Positions 1 through 7,997 of a stretch of DNA of 14,351 nucleotides are shown piece by piece. Source of the stretch: Bryobacteraceae bacterium. GTDB taxonomy: Bacteria; Acidobacteriota; Terriglobia; Bryobacterales; Bryobacteraceae. A model generated the notes under the pieces. That model made no database searches. It was given only the letters and a program-made list of their open reading frames with translations, and was not told the DNA's origin. The position numbers and the translations under genes are program-made. Within the stretch, counting starts at the first letter, position 1. Every line of letters starts with the position of its first letter. The DNA lies in the NCBI GenBank assembly GCA_030039005.1, contig JASHQT010000545.1:1-14351 (forward strand). Reading direction: 5' to 3'.

Positions 1-2
1 AG

Positions 3-122
3 CGAATACAACGAATACAAGTACGTTGGCAGTGTGGCGTGTTCCAGCTCTATGGCGCGCTGAAGCGCTTTTTGCACACCGCCGGGCTGTTCCAGTTCAT
101 CAAGAAGTTTCGCGTTCAGTAA
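3..122 (+). CDS. 3' end of an unidentified gene, possibly frameshifted
   Basis: An open frame enters from the left edge and stops with TAA at 120-122, ending in the residues FQFIKKFRVQ. The last two thirds (from about base 36) uses GC-rich third positions like the neighbouring genes and contains a plausible motif, YGALKRFLHTAGLF. The first eight codons of this frame are A-ending and atypical, while frame 1 over the same bases (SEYNEYKYVGSV, then a stop at 61-63) has normal codon use. The real protein may therefore switch from frame 1 to frame 3 around bases 30-45, which would fit one missing base or a genuine frameshift. The gene converges on the minus-strand gene ending at 147, leaving only 24 bp. 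I do not recognise the family. Confidence 0.5.
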   Translation, partial: RIQRIQVRWQCGVFQLYGALKRFLHTAGLFQFIKKFRVQ

Positions 123-146
123 AATCATGGCTCTGCGCTTTCTTCC

Positions 147-2033
147 TTAGCGTTTCCGCTGGGCCCGCTTGCCGGCTCGAAGCTGTGTGTAGAACGCGAG
201 CTTGCCGCTGTTGGTGAGCGGCGCGGGAACCTCCGCCGCTTTGCTTTGGCCCGGCGCTTCAGCCGGCGCCACCACTGCCGGAGCCGCGGGAACAGGGCCC
301 AACAGCGGTTTTCCATCCGGCCCAACGTCCTTCAGCCACTTCAGGATCGCCTGGCGCTTTCCGCCAGACAGGTCGCGCGTCACGGGCATTGAATTCGGAT
401 CTTCGGCGCCCAGTCCGAACACGATCGACAGTGGAATCAGGTTGGCGGAAATCGAATCATAGCTCGCCATGTCCAGAAACCGGTCCATGATCGGATACAG
501 GTTCGCGTATTGCTGGAAAACCGGCTGCAAGCAGCCGTACCAAACCGGCGGACTCGCCGTAAATTCGTCCCACACCAGAAAACTGACGAATTCCGAAGGA
601 TTGAACGGATACTGCAGCGGCGGCGGAAGCGTGTCCTCGAGTGCAAAGCGGACGCCGTACACTTGGCCATCGATGTATCCGCGCGGATTGCCCGGATTGC
701 CGGCGATGATCTTCACTTTCGCTTCGCCCTTTTGGTCGAGCAGCACCGTGCGGGGGAAATCGAGAACGTTTTCCGGCACACCGACCGGCGGCGCACCCGG
801 CCCGCCGCCAATCTGAGTGGGGTCCAGAAACGCGATCACCCGCCCGCCCGCGTACGGCTGGCCGAGTTGCGTGCCAAACAGATGAATCTCCGCGGACTGG
901 CCCGGATTCAGCCGGTACACGAACTGGTCCGGCCGCACATACAGCCCGCCCGGAGATTCCCAGATCCCCGGCTTCGCATTCGAGCTCGCGTCGGTCAGCA
1001 TGATCACCAGCGGATTGGACGCAATGGCGTTCAATTCATCCGTTGTGAGCTTGCGGTCCGGTGGCAGCACCGCCACACCCGCCGTCTCTCGAAACCAGTC
1101 CGGAGCCTGGTAATTCACGTTTCCGATGAATAATGTTTCCGGCTCGCCGCTTGAGTCCACCGTCGAACACGCCAGAGACAGCACCCCGATGTTGGTGAAC
1201 GGGCCGCCCATTGTGGTCGTGGTGAGCGAGTTGCCCAGGTCCAAATAAACCTTGCCTGCCTGCTCATCCACCACGGCTTCGCAGAAATTCACGCCTCCCG
1301 CCGGCGTGAAGAAGCCCGGAACCGGGAGCCCCGTGGTCATGAAGTGCCGCCCGATGATGAAATGCTTCGGCTCGCTCGCCTCGGCCGGTCCGATTGTTCC
1401 CGCGACGCGGCCCAAGGTGAACGTCGGCGACTTGAAGTTCGCGTCGAACGCATCCACGTTGAACTTGATGGACAAGATGCCGTCGGTGCAGGCGCCGCGC
1501 AGCGCCTGCAAAAACTGCGAGTTCTCGATCGGGCCCCACTGGATGTCCGTTAACACGGTCTGGTACATCGCGCAGGCCGATCCGTCGCCGCTCCCAGAGG
1601 GCCAGCGCGTAAAGATATCCATGAACGCCGCCGCTTCGTACTTCGACGACATCAGCGTGCGGCCCTGGCTGTCGGCGATCCGAATGGTCATGCCCCAGAT
1701 CTCCGACACGCCTTGCTGCTCCGAATCGAGATCCACCAGTTTGGCCGCCACCGTGTCGCTGGAATCGGCGATCAGGTAGGTCAGCACCGGGTCGGACTTC
1801 GCCGCCGGTTCGCCATTGGACAGCCAGGCCGACGTAATCTGGCAGCCGATCATGCGCCAGTTGGCATCGCCGCGCGGGTTCCACCAGCCATTGGCATGCG
1901 AGCCTTGCTGCCGCTGCTGGTACGACGGCTTGAAAGTCGCGTTATTGAAATGCGTCGGATCGTTGTTCACGGTCGATACCGCCGCCTGGAATTGCCCGAA
2001 AAAATGTAGTCGAAGTGGATTTAAGTAGCTCAT
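147..2033 (-). CDS. VioB/RebD N-terminal-like protein without ferritin domain
   Basis: A 628-residue protein with no signal peptide or membrane segment. Two regions resemble, from memory, the non-ferritin part of VioB and RebD, enzymes that dimerise oxidised tryptophan in violacein and rebeccamycin synthesis. They are an opening LRLHFFGQFQ...STVNNDP (residues 7-26), compared with VioB PRIHFRGWAR...TANRDP, and a late block YANLYPIMDRFLDMA (509-523) followed by MPVTRDLSGGKRQAILKWL (549-567), compared with VioB YYELVYPFMSDK and MPSTRELSAPKARLFLKYL. In VioB a ferritin-like domain follows this block. Here there is only a Pro/Ala-rich linker (about 574-605) and a basic tail, so the catalytic ferritin part is absent. 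The start ATG at 2031-2033 has AAAGG upstream. It lies 29 bp after the haem-c gene and is probably co-transcribed with it. The coding region is certain. The VioB relationship is inferred from remembered motifs, and no activity is assigned. Confidence 0.65.
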   Translation of the reverse strand: MSYLNPLRLHFFGQFQAAVSTVNNDPTHFNNATFKPSYQQRQQGSHANGWWNPRGDANWRMIGCQITSAWLSNGEPAAKSDPVLTYLIADSSDTVAAKLVDLDSEQQGVSEIWGMTIRIADSQGRTLMSSKYEAAAFMDIFTRWPSGSGDGSACAMYQTVLTDIQWGPIENSQFLQALRGACTDGILSIKFNVDAFDANFKSPTFTLGRVAGTIGPAEASEPKHFIIGRHFMTTGLPVPGFFTPAGGVNFCEAVVDEQAGKVYLDLGNSLTTTTMGGPFTNIGVLSLACSTVDSSGEPETLFIGNVNYQAPDWFRETAGVAVLPPDRKLTTDELNAIASNPLVIMLTDASSNAKPGIWESPGGLYVRPDQFVYRLNPGQSAEIHLFGTQLGQPYAGGRVIAFLDPTQIGGGPGAPPVGVPENVLDFPRTVLLDQKGEAKVKIIAGNPGNPRGYIDGQVYGVRFALEDTLPPPLQYPFNPSEFVSFLVWDEFTASPPVWYGCLQPVFQQYANLYPIMDRFLDMASYDSISANLIPLSIVFGLGAEDPNSMPVTRDLSGGKRQAILKWLKDVGPDGKPLLGPVPAAPAVVAPAEAPGQSKAAEVPAPLTNSGKLAFYTQLRAGKRAQRKR

Positions 2034-2062
2034 TGGACCTTTGATCTCGCCATCTCACCCGG

Positions 2063-3433
2063 TCACTCCGGCGGACGCACGGGCCGCCCGGTCTGCGTCA
2101 GTTGTGCCGGCGTCACCGGGACTTGTCCCGCCGCAAGCGCGGGCGGCTTCGGGGCCGTGTAGTGTCGCCACAACGGCAGCGCCTTCAACGCGATGTTCAT
2201 GTCGTAGTCGAGCGCCATCGCGCCTTCATCCTGCGGCTGGGTGCCCGGCCGATCCTGAAACCAGCGGCTAAAGTTCACCGAGCCGATCTGCGGCACAAAA
2301 GAATAACTGTTGGGAGGAGACGTGTTGGCCGGAGGATATACGTTCGGCAGCAAGTTCGCCGGATTCAGGGGAAATTCGGCCGCGCCATGGCAACTCATAC
2401 AGCTCGAAATGCGCGCGCGCGGAACCAATTGTCCGCCGATGATGTTGTTCTCAGACACCGCGCCGTCATTGGGCCCCGAGAGCCGTCCGCCCCAGCCCAG
2501 CGTCTCGATCGAATACAATGGCGCCATCGGATTAGTCACGCTCTCCTGAAGCGCGGTGTTCGGCGTGATCACCGAATCCAGGTTCGGGTCGTTGCCCCAC
2601 ATCGCGCCGAGGGGAATCATGCGCGCCCACGGATCGCCTGGCACATTCTTGTCGTAGACCAGCGTCGAAAACACCCATCCGGTCTGCGGCGCGGTCTTGG
2701 TGTCCTTCACGATAATGTCGAACTGGAAAAAGTAAACCCGCACGCGCTTGTTCGGAGGACCGGGCTGGCCGTTCGCGTTCACGGTGGGCGGATAAAGGTC
2801 CCACGTGGAGGCGCCCTCCAGCGGCGACCAATCGGACGGCGTGGCGTCGGTGAGCGCCGCCTTGATGATGATCGCTCCGTCCTGAAACTGCGCTTTCGCC
2901 AGATCCGGCTGCATCGCCGTTTTTCCCCAGAATTGGCCCAGCGTGTACCCGGCGATATCGTTGTAATAAACCAGAACGTAATCCGTCATTAGCGGTTTTT
3001 TCATGTTCGACAGCGGAAATACCGTGGGATCCTGCTGCGTTCCCACGTAAGTTCCATACAGCGGATCGCGAATCGAAAACAGCCACGGCAAGTTATACCA
3101 CTTGCGTTGCTGCGCGTTCCAATTCGGATAATCCAGCATCAGCGTGCGCATGTCGTTCGCGATGTAATCCTTCACGGCCTGCACGTACGCGAGGGCATTG
3201 CCGGCCGAGATCGGCTTACCGCCCAGGGCGCGAATCCACGGTGGATTGGGATCGCGCGGCGGCAATTGCGCCGGGTAATCGTAACTGAGCTTAAACACTG
3301 GTCCCTGGTAGCCGGGCGGAGGCTGCCAACTCGAACTCGCCCACGGATTGACCGGCGGCTGCGCTACAGCCGCGAGCGCCAACACCGCAACAGCGCCGGG
3401 GAAAACCCAGGTCCTTGGTTTCGGAAGTTGCAT
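2063..3433 (-). CDS. secreted mono-haem c-type protein, partner of the VioB-like gene
   Basis: A 456-residue protein with a Sec-type signal: a basic start (MQLPKPR), a hydrophobic core at about 9-24, and a possible cleavage after AVAQ. One haem-c attachment motif, CMSCH, sits at 345-349 in a C-terminal region rich in Pro and Asn. No other CXXCH is present. The preceding 320 residues have many Trp and Tyr residues and match no family I can name. Covalent haem attachment in the periplasm is what CXXCH implies in such proteins, so it probably acts outside the cytoplasmic membrane as a redox or haem-binding protein. It is the first gene of a two-gene unit with the VioB-like gene. A TTGACA-type promoter lies about 150-180 bp upstream. 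No good Shine-Dalgarno precedes the ATG at 3433, so the exact start is less secure than the frame. Confidence 0.7.
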   Translation of the reverse strand: MQLPKPRTWVFPGAVAVLALAAVAQPPVNPWASSSWQPPPGYQGPVFKLSYDYPAQLPPRDPNPPWIRALGGKPISAGNALAYVQAVKDYIANDMRTLMLDYPNWNAQQRKWYNLPWLFSIRDPLYGTYVGTQQDPTVFPLSNMKKPLMTDYVLVYYNDIAGYTLGQFWGKTAMQPDLAKAQFQDGAIIIKAALTDATPSDWSPLEGASTWDLYPPTVNANGQPGPPNKRVRVYFFQFDIIVKDTKTAPQTGWVFSTLVYDKNVPGDPWARMIPLGAMWGNDPNLDSVITPNTALQESVTNPMAPLYSIETLGWGGRLSGPNDGAVSENNIIGGQLVPRARISSCMSCHGAAEFPLNPANLLPNVYPPANTSPPNSYSFVPQIGSVNFSRWFQDRPGTQPQDEGAMALDYDMNIALKALPLWRHYTAPKPPALAAGQVPVTPAQLTQTGRPVRPPE

Positions 3434-3582
3434 GAGGATCGCTTGTGATCGAGATATCGTGCCGCGGCGCGGCCGGCGGCAGTAGACGTCATGGCTTCGA
3501 AAGACACGGCTCTCACGTTGCCTTAAAATGCGAATAGTTGTTAGCGAATTTGCGGAATTCTCTCGCGATGTCCCGCCAAATC

Positions 3583-3640
3583 AGGCTACACAACTTTCCC
3601 CAGAGGTGTCAAATAAAAAGTAGAAATCTAGGTAGTTTTT
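3583..3640 (-). promoter_or_regulatory. candidate promoter with UP-like element for the haem-c operon
   Basis: Read on the minus strand, a perfect TTGACA -35 box occupies 3612-3607. A weak -10 (TAGCCT at 3588-3583, 18 bp spacer, or GTAGCC with 17 bp) follows. Directly upstream of the -35 is an A-tract and T-tract pair (five A/T bases at 3615-3619 and 3636-3640) in an AT-rich island within GC-rich DNA, as in UP elements. It would give a leader of about 150 nt for the gene starting at 3433. The rest of 3434-3665 shows nothing else recognisable and no convincing terminator hairpin for the gene ending at 3666. Confidence 0.35.
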
Positions 3641-3665
3641 GTCGTGCCGCAAGCGCTGGAGATTC

Positions 3666-5801
3666 TCACTGCGTTACAAATACCGAGAAAAGACTGCTCA
3701 CTCCATTGCCGATCTGCAATTGGCATGTGAGCTGGCCCACGTTCAGAAGATTTTCCGGCAACCGGAAATTCACTTGGATCGCGCCCGTCACCAAGCCCAT
3801 CGCATTGCCCGCGTACAGAACCTCCAGCGAATAAACTCCCAATACATTGAGCTCGCTCGCATCGAGTACCGACACCGGAAGCAACGGCGTATAGAGTTGC
3901 GTCGCGATCTCTCCGTCCTGATCGCCCGCCGAATCGTTCAGTCCCGCCCCGGTCGCCCAAATCGTCACGATCGAACCCGCCGATGCCGGATTGCTCGACG
4001 AATTCACGGTGCCGTCCTGGTTCAATGCCACCGCTTCTCCGCCTCCCGGTGCGGGCGGGCTGCTTTGAAAAACCTCGGGCTCGGAAGGAACCACGCCGAG
4101 CGAAGGTCCGGCCAATGTTCCGTTGGGCGTGACGACCTGAAGCGTCGCCGTATTGCCTTCCGCCGCGCTCATCGGAACTACGGCGTTAATCTGGTTCGGT
4201 CCCGCGTAGAGCAGCGGCGCGGCCACATCGTTGAAGAGCACTTGCACGCCGCCCAGTGAATTGGTCAGAGATCCGTTGACGACCTGCCCGGCAGCCGCCT
4301 TCGCCGGCCCGATCCCAATTCCATACAGCGACACCAGTTCATACGGCGCGATATTGCCCGAGACCTGCATGCCGGCCGAGTTTTCGATCCCGAGCAACGA
4401 CGCGGGCTGAGCGGCGAGATCCACCAGCAGCGAGCCCGCGGATCCCAAGGCTGCGGGATTTCCCGCCGGCGTGACCACGATCGCCTGCCCCGCCGCGCCC
4501 GCGGGCGCCGTGATTCCCGCGAGTACTGATGATCCGTCCGGCGATACTTCCGCCACGTACCCACTGCCGATCAAGGGCACGGAGCTAGGCAGCGGTAGCG
4601 CGCTCGGAGCCGACCCACCGGTCATCCAGATATCGCCCTCCGAATCGAGCGTCAGAGCTCCGGTGGGCGACTCATAGATGCCCGCGCCAAAATAAGTCGA
4701 AAATATATAGCCGGTGGCCGCCGCATTTACTTTGGCCAAGAATGGCGCGCCATAATTGAACGGCTCACTTTCCGCCGGATAGGAACTTTCGAGCGCCCCG
4801 CTGGTCACGAAAAGTCCCGCGGAAGCGCCTCCGCCGAATACAACGTTGTCCTCGGCATCCAACGCAATCGAGGAAATCGAGAGACTGTATTCCCCCGGCG
4901 CGGGCGGCGTGAGCGGAAGGTACGTCGCCCAATCGAGCGTTTGGCCACCCGGCGCGAATTTCGCGAGGAACCCCGCCTGCACCAGTTCGGTGTAGGGGGT
5001 GTCTGCGCACCCGCAGGTTTGTCCCAACGTTCCGGGCGTGACGGGAAGCTGATTGGCTGTGGTAGTTCCTCCGATCACTACGGCGCCTGTGCGATCCACC
5101 GTGATCGCGCCGCCGCCGGTGCCTCCAAAGACGCCAATGCAGGCGCTGCCGCCGAAGCAGGTCGCATTCGGCGATCCAAAAAAGGTGGAATATACAAAGC
5201 TCGTTCCGGTGGGCGAGATCTCGCTCACGAAGGCGTACACCGGCGAGCCAAAGTCCGTAGCTTGCGGCCCCATTGTTTGAAACGCACCGGGCGTGACCGG
5301 AAAATCGCTATTCGATGTGCGGCCGGTGACGTAAATGTTCCCGGACGGGTCAATCGCCACTGCGTTCGCAGCGCTTCCCAGGCGCGTGGAGAACAGGATC
5401 TGCGTGAGCTGAGAATCCAGCTTGACGACAAATCCCGTTTGGTCGCTCGAAGAAACCAGCGGCGACACCAGCGGAAAATCCGCCGCGGATGTCGTGCCCA
5501 CAATCACCGGATTGCCCTGCGGGTCGATCGCGATCCCCGAGGGCGTATCGCCGCCGCTGCTGCCGAAATCGAAGCTCGCCAGCACATTCCCTTGAGGATC
5601 GGTCTTGATCGCCCGAATTTGCAGCAGGCCTGAAGGTTCCCGCACGTTCGCGACGACGAAGAAGTTCCCGGAGCCGTCCACCGCGAGCAGATCCGCCGCG
5701 CCAGACGTACCGATGGGCACATACCGCGCCTCAAACTGATTCGACCCGGCGTCCAGGCTCGCCGCAACAACAATGAGAAAGAGTACGGCACGAATGGACA
5801 T
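3666..5801 (-). CDS. secreted SBBP beta-propeller protein with TIGR03437-type C-terminal domain
   Basis: A 711-residue exported protein. A short signal peptide (about 1-18) is followed by at least five repeats of the SBBP pattern, roughly A-[IV]-D-x-x-G-N-x-x-V-x-G-x-T-x-x-x-D-F-P. They are clearest at 90-110 and 148-168 (DPSGNIYVTGRTSNSDFPV), and weaker at 233-253, 313-332 and 382-395. Such repeats build an extracellular beta-propeller. Residues 472-711 match the Solibacter C-terminal domain: an NSAG opening, APYELVSLYGIGIGP, GGVQVLFNDVAAPLLYAGPNQINAVVP, then IVTIWATGAGL and NVLGVYSLEVLYAG. No catalytic residues are evident. A binding, adhesion or matrix role is inference. The ATG at 5801 has a strong GGGAGGA Shine-Dalgarno seven bases upstream. 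The gene is transcribed alone. Confidence 0.9.
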   Translation of the reverse strand: MSIRAVLFLIVVAASLDAGSNQFEARYVPIGTSGAADLLAVDGSGNFFVVANVREPSGLLQIRAIKTDPQGNVLASFDFGSSGGDTPSGIAIDPQGNPVIVGTTSAADFPLVSPLVSSSDQTGFVVKLDSQLTQILFSTRLGSAANAVAIDPSGNIYVTGRTSNSDFPVTPGAFQTMGPQATDFGSPVYAFVSEISPTGTSFVYSTFFGSPNATCFGGSACIGVFGGTGGGAITVDRTGAVVIGGTTTANQLPVTPGTLGQTCGCADTPYTELVQAGFLAKFAPGGQTLDWATYLPLTPPAPGEYSLSISSIALDAEDNVVFGGGASAGLFVTSGALESSYPAESEPFNYGAPFLAKVNAAATGYIFSTYFGAGIYESPTGALTLDSEGDIWMTGGSAPSALPLPSSVPLIGSGYVAEVSPDGSSVLAGITAPAGAAGQAIVVTPAGNPAALGSAGSLLVDLAAQPASLLGIENSAGMQVSGNIAPYELVSLYGIGIGPAKAAAGQVVNGSLTNSLGGVQVLFNDVAAPLLYAGPNQINAVVPMSAAEGNTATLQVVTPNGTLAGPSLGVVPSEPEVFQSSPPAPGGGEAVALNQDGTVNSSSNPASAGSIVTIWATGAGLNDSAGDQDGEIATQLYTPLLPVSVLDASELNVLGVYSLEVLYAGNAMGLVTGAIQVNFRLPENLLNVGQLTCQLQIGNGVSSLFSVFVTQ

Positions 5802-5852
5802 AAACGTCCTCCCATCACTCGGGCTTCGGGGGAAAGTAGACGCGGTACTCCA

Positions 5853-5861
5853 GGTATACCA
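5853..5861 (-). promoter_or_regulatory. candidate extended -10 promoter for the propeller gene
   Basis: On the minus strand TGGTATACC reads as an extended -10 (TGn followed by TATACC), about 52 bp before the ATG at 5801. No good -35 lies 17 bp upstream, which is tolerable for an extended -10. The core is also an 8-bp perfect palindrome (GGTATACC). The remainder of the divergent gap 5802-6060 shows no other clear element except the Shine-Dalgarno of each flanking gene. Confidence 0.3.
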
Positions 5862-6060
5862 CCGTTCAAAAGAAGGCGTTTACATCTGTGCTAACGCCCG
5901 GTCCGCCACGCACCAAGCTGCGCGATACCTCACACTTCTGCCACCCGCACCAAAAGCCCACATCTAACGCGTTGCACACTAGGCATTTCGAAGTTGGCTG
6001 CCAAAGTGCTCGGAACATCGCCATCCAGACCGTGAAAGCATCCTGACCGGAGGCAAAAAC

Positions 6061-6420
6061 GTGACGAAGAATATCAAAGGTTTGATGCAGGCCCTGCAGC
6101 AATCCATTAATGAAGCCATTCTCGACTCCCACGATGTCGCCGCTGCCATGGCGGCGCTGAAACGCACTGGCAAGTGCCCCGTATTCACGATTGACATTTC
6201 GATGCAGGACCCTCCCGACGACGCTCGGGACGAGGAAGAAGACGCTCCGCTGCTGGTGGACGACGAGCCGCTCATTCCCGCCGCCGATGCCCCGGCTTTC
6301 GAGGCCCGCACAACCGGGACTCGCAATACCGAAGAGCTCGTATTGAGCGACTGGGACGTGGAGTTCCTGGCCGTTCTGGGGATTCGCGATCCAAGCTGGT
6401 CGCAGGACGGCTCCCGCTAA
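6061..6420 (+). CDS. small acidic hypothetical protein
   Basis: A 119-residue protein starting with GTG at 6061, chosen because GGAGG lies seven bases upstream and codon use is normal throughout. It has three parts. An N-terminal amphipathic helical region (about 1-37, KNIKGLMQALQQSINEAI) ends in a short hydrophobic strand (CPVFTIDISM). A very acidic, proline-containing linker covers 49-80. The C-terminal motif LSDWDVEFLAVLGIRDP covers 95-111. No signal peptide or membrane segment is present. It precedes the PilZ gene by 59 bp on the same strand and may be co-transcribed with it. I do not recognise the family. The layout suggests an adaptor with two binding ends joined by a disordered linker, but that is inference. 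Confidence 0.75.
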   Translation: MTKNIKGLMQALQQSINEAILDSHDVAAAMAALKRTGKCPVFTIDISMQDPPDDARDEEEDAPLLVDDEPLIPAADAPAFEARTTGTRNTEELVLSDWDVEFLAVLGIRDPSWSQDGSR

Positions 6421-6479
6421 GGGAACCAGCTGCTAAAGTAATCGCCGGATTCTGGCGATGAACGGGAATAAGACTAGGT

Positions 6480-6800
6480 ATGGAACGCCGCTTTCATCAG
6501 CGCTTCTCCACCGATTTGCCGGTGGTTGTCACCCAGGTGGACAATGACTTCGCCGTCAGCGGCCAACTCGAAGATGTCTCCGATTCCGGCATTTGTTCGC
6601 TTTTCGAAGCGGCGCTGGAGCCGGGCACCATCGTAAAACTGGAGGTCCTAGGCCTGTCGCTCTACGGCCACATTGTCTACTCCAATCCGGACGGCGGCGC
6701 GTTCCGCACCGGCATCTTCGTGGAGCCGGCACTGCTGGATTCCTCCAACATCACCGAGTTGCTCCAGCCGTACATCATCAGCAACGCCGGCCAGCGATAA
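6480..6800 (+). CDS. single-domain PilZ protein, probable c-di-GMP receptor
   Basis: A 106-residue protein made of one PilZ domain. Both ligand-binding signatures are visible: an RxxxR box at the N-terminus (RFHQR, residues 4-8) and the DxSxxG box (DVSDSG, 32-37). A beta-barrel follows (TIVKLEVLGLSLYGHIVYS and the FRTGIFV strand). PilZ domains bind cyclic di-GMP and pass the signal on to partner proteins affecting motility, exopolysaccharide or transcription. With no second domain, this one presumably works through a separate partner. The ATG at 6480 lacks a clear Shine-Dalgarno (only GGGAA about ten bases upstream) but begins exactly where PilZ proteins usually begin. It lies between the small acidic gene and the DAC-like gene, with about 50-60 bp on each side. 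Confidence 0.9.
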   Translation: MERRFHQRFSTDLPVVVTQVDNDFAVSGQLEDVSDSGICSLFEAALEPGTIVKLEVLGLSLYGHIVYSNPDGGAFRTGIFVEPALLDSSNITELLQPYIISNAGQR

Positions 6801-6851
6801 ATGGCTGAGCCGCGGGCGAGCTAGCGGATCTGGCCGCGATACCCTTGAGGC

Positions 6852-7997
6852 ATGGATCGCGAGGCCGCTTATCCCGCCGCCCGAATCGTTTCGCCCAAGG
6901 TCCACGCGCATTTCGCACGCCAGCTCGTGGAACTCAACGGAGGCGCCAACTTGCGCCTGGCGACCCTCCCCGATATCCCGTCCATCCAGGCCATGGTGGA
7001 CGCGGCTTTCTGGGCCAGCCTGCGGCGCGAGGAAAGCTTCATTCCGAAAATCTCGCTGGCGTTCGTCTCGCCCGCCGAAACGCAAAATGCGTTGCTGCTG
7101 GAGCGCCCCCTCCCGCTCGAACCCGGGCTGCTCACCAAGGTGGCGCCGGCCGTCGAGCGTCCCGGAATTCATTTGGGCGTGTGGCCCGCGGACGATGGGC
7201 TGCATGTCTGGGGCGCCACGCGCGCCATCCCTCGACTTTGCATGGTAGTGGAGGTGGCCGCACCCGGCTTGGTCGTCATTAAGCACCATAGCAGCGAGAC
7301 AAAGGGGAAATTCGTCAACGTCGCCGTGCTCGAGGGCGACCAGGTGAAGATCATCGATGGCCGCTCAGCCGCTCCCGGCGATTGCCCGCAAGTGCTCACC
7401 GCGATGCTCGGCGCCGAATCGCCTGCGGCTTGGGTCAGCTCGTCCGCGCCAGCCAACGTGTTGGTGCAGCTTGCGCTCTCGATGCGTTCCCACGGCCGCG
7501 GCGGATCGCTACTCGTCGTTCCCGCAAGCGGCGATACCTGGCGCGAATCCATCGTTTGGCCCATGCTCTACGCCGTCGCGCCGCCGTTTGCGACGCTTGC
7601 CGAACTGGCGCGCCTGTCAAGCCCGGTGCAGAATGAAGACGGCGTCAAGCTACAGCGTGCCGTCGACGCGGTCGCGGGACTTACCGCGGTGGATGGCGCG
7701 GTCATCCTCACCGATCGATACGAGGTCCCGGGCTTCGGCGCCAAGATTACGCGCCGCCGTGGCCACAATCCCGTCGATCAGGTCCTGGTGACGGAGCCCA
7801 TTGAGGACGGCGCGGACGAACGGGTGCATCCGGAACGGCTGGGCGGCACGCGCCATCTTTCGGCCGCGCAATTTGTTCAGGACCAGCGCGACTCGGCCGC
7901 TCTGGTCGCCTCCCAGGACGGCCGCTTCACCGTCTTTCAATGGTCGGAGTGCGAAGCCATGGTCCACGCGCATCGCATCGAAGCTTTGCTTTTGTAG
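6852..7997 (+). CDS. DACNV-type protein with divergent diadenylate cyclase domain
   Basis: A 381-residue cytoplasmic protein. The C-terminal third resembles the DisA_N/DAC fold. It has a DGA motif in DGAVILTDRYEVPGFGAKI (281-299) and a GTRHLSA motif (332-338) followed by the SAALVASQDGRFTVF strand. In diadenylate cyclases DGA and RHR are the signature active-site motifs that make c-di-AMP from ATP. Here DGA is kept but the second arginine of RHR is leucine. The N-terminal part (about 7-190, beginning YPAARIVSPKVHAHFARQLV) fits the putative sensor region called DACNV in comparative-genomics work on nucleotide signalling. Whether it makes c-di-AMP, another nucleotide, or only binds one cannot be told. 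No signal or transmembrane segment is present. The Shine-Dalgarno is poor (TTGAGG directly against the ATG). It follows the PilZ gene by 51 bp. The DAC-like call is fairly firm; the DACNV name is from memory. Confidence 0.75.
   Translation: MDREAAYPAARIVSPKVHAHFARQLVELNGGANLRLATLPDIPSIQAMVDAAFWASLRREESFIPKISLAFVSPAETQNALLLERPLPLEPGLLTKVAPAVERPGIHLGVWPADDGLHVWGATRAIPRLCMVVEVAAPGLVVIKHHSSETKGKFVNVAVLEGDQVKIIDGRSAAPGDCPQVLTAMLGAESPAAWVSSSAPANVLVQLALSMRSHGRGGSLLVVPASGDTWRESIVWPMLYAVAPPFATLAELARLSSPVQNEDGVKLQRAVDAVAGLTAVDGAVILTDRYEVPGFGAKITRRRGHNPVDQVLVTEPIEDGADERVHPERLGGTRHLSAAQFVQDQRDSAALVASQDGRFTVFQWSECEAMVHAHRIEALLL

Noticed and set aside
26..217. Small plus-strand frame of 63 codons at the left edge
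   Set aside because: It overlaps the end of the VioB-like gene and the better frame ending at 122, and has no ribosome site.
2102..2992. Plus-strand frame of 296 codons opposite the haem-c gene
   Set aside because: The composition is dominated by Arg and His, typical of an antisense shadow; the minus strand has a signal peptide and CXXCH.
3615..3640. A-tract/T-tract flanked element as a bidirectional terminator
   Set aside because: The arms pair only through the A/T runs, with no GC stem, so a stable hairpin is unlikely; it fits better as an UP-like element next to TTGACA.
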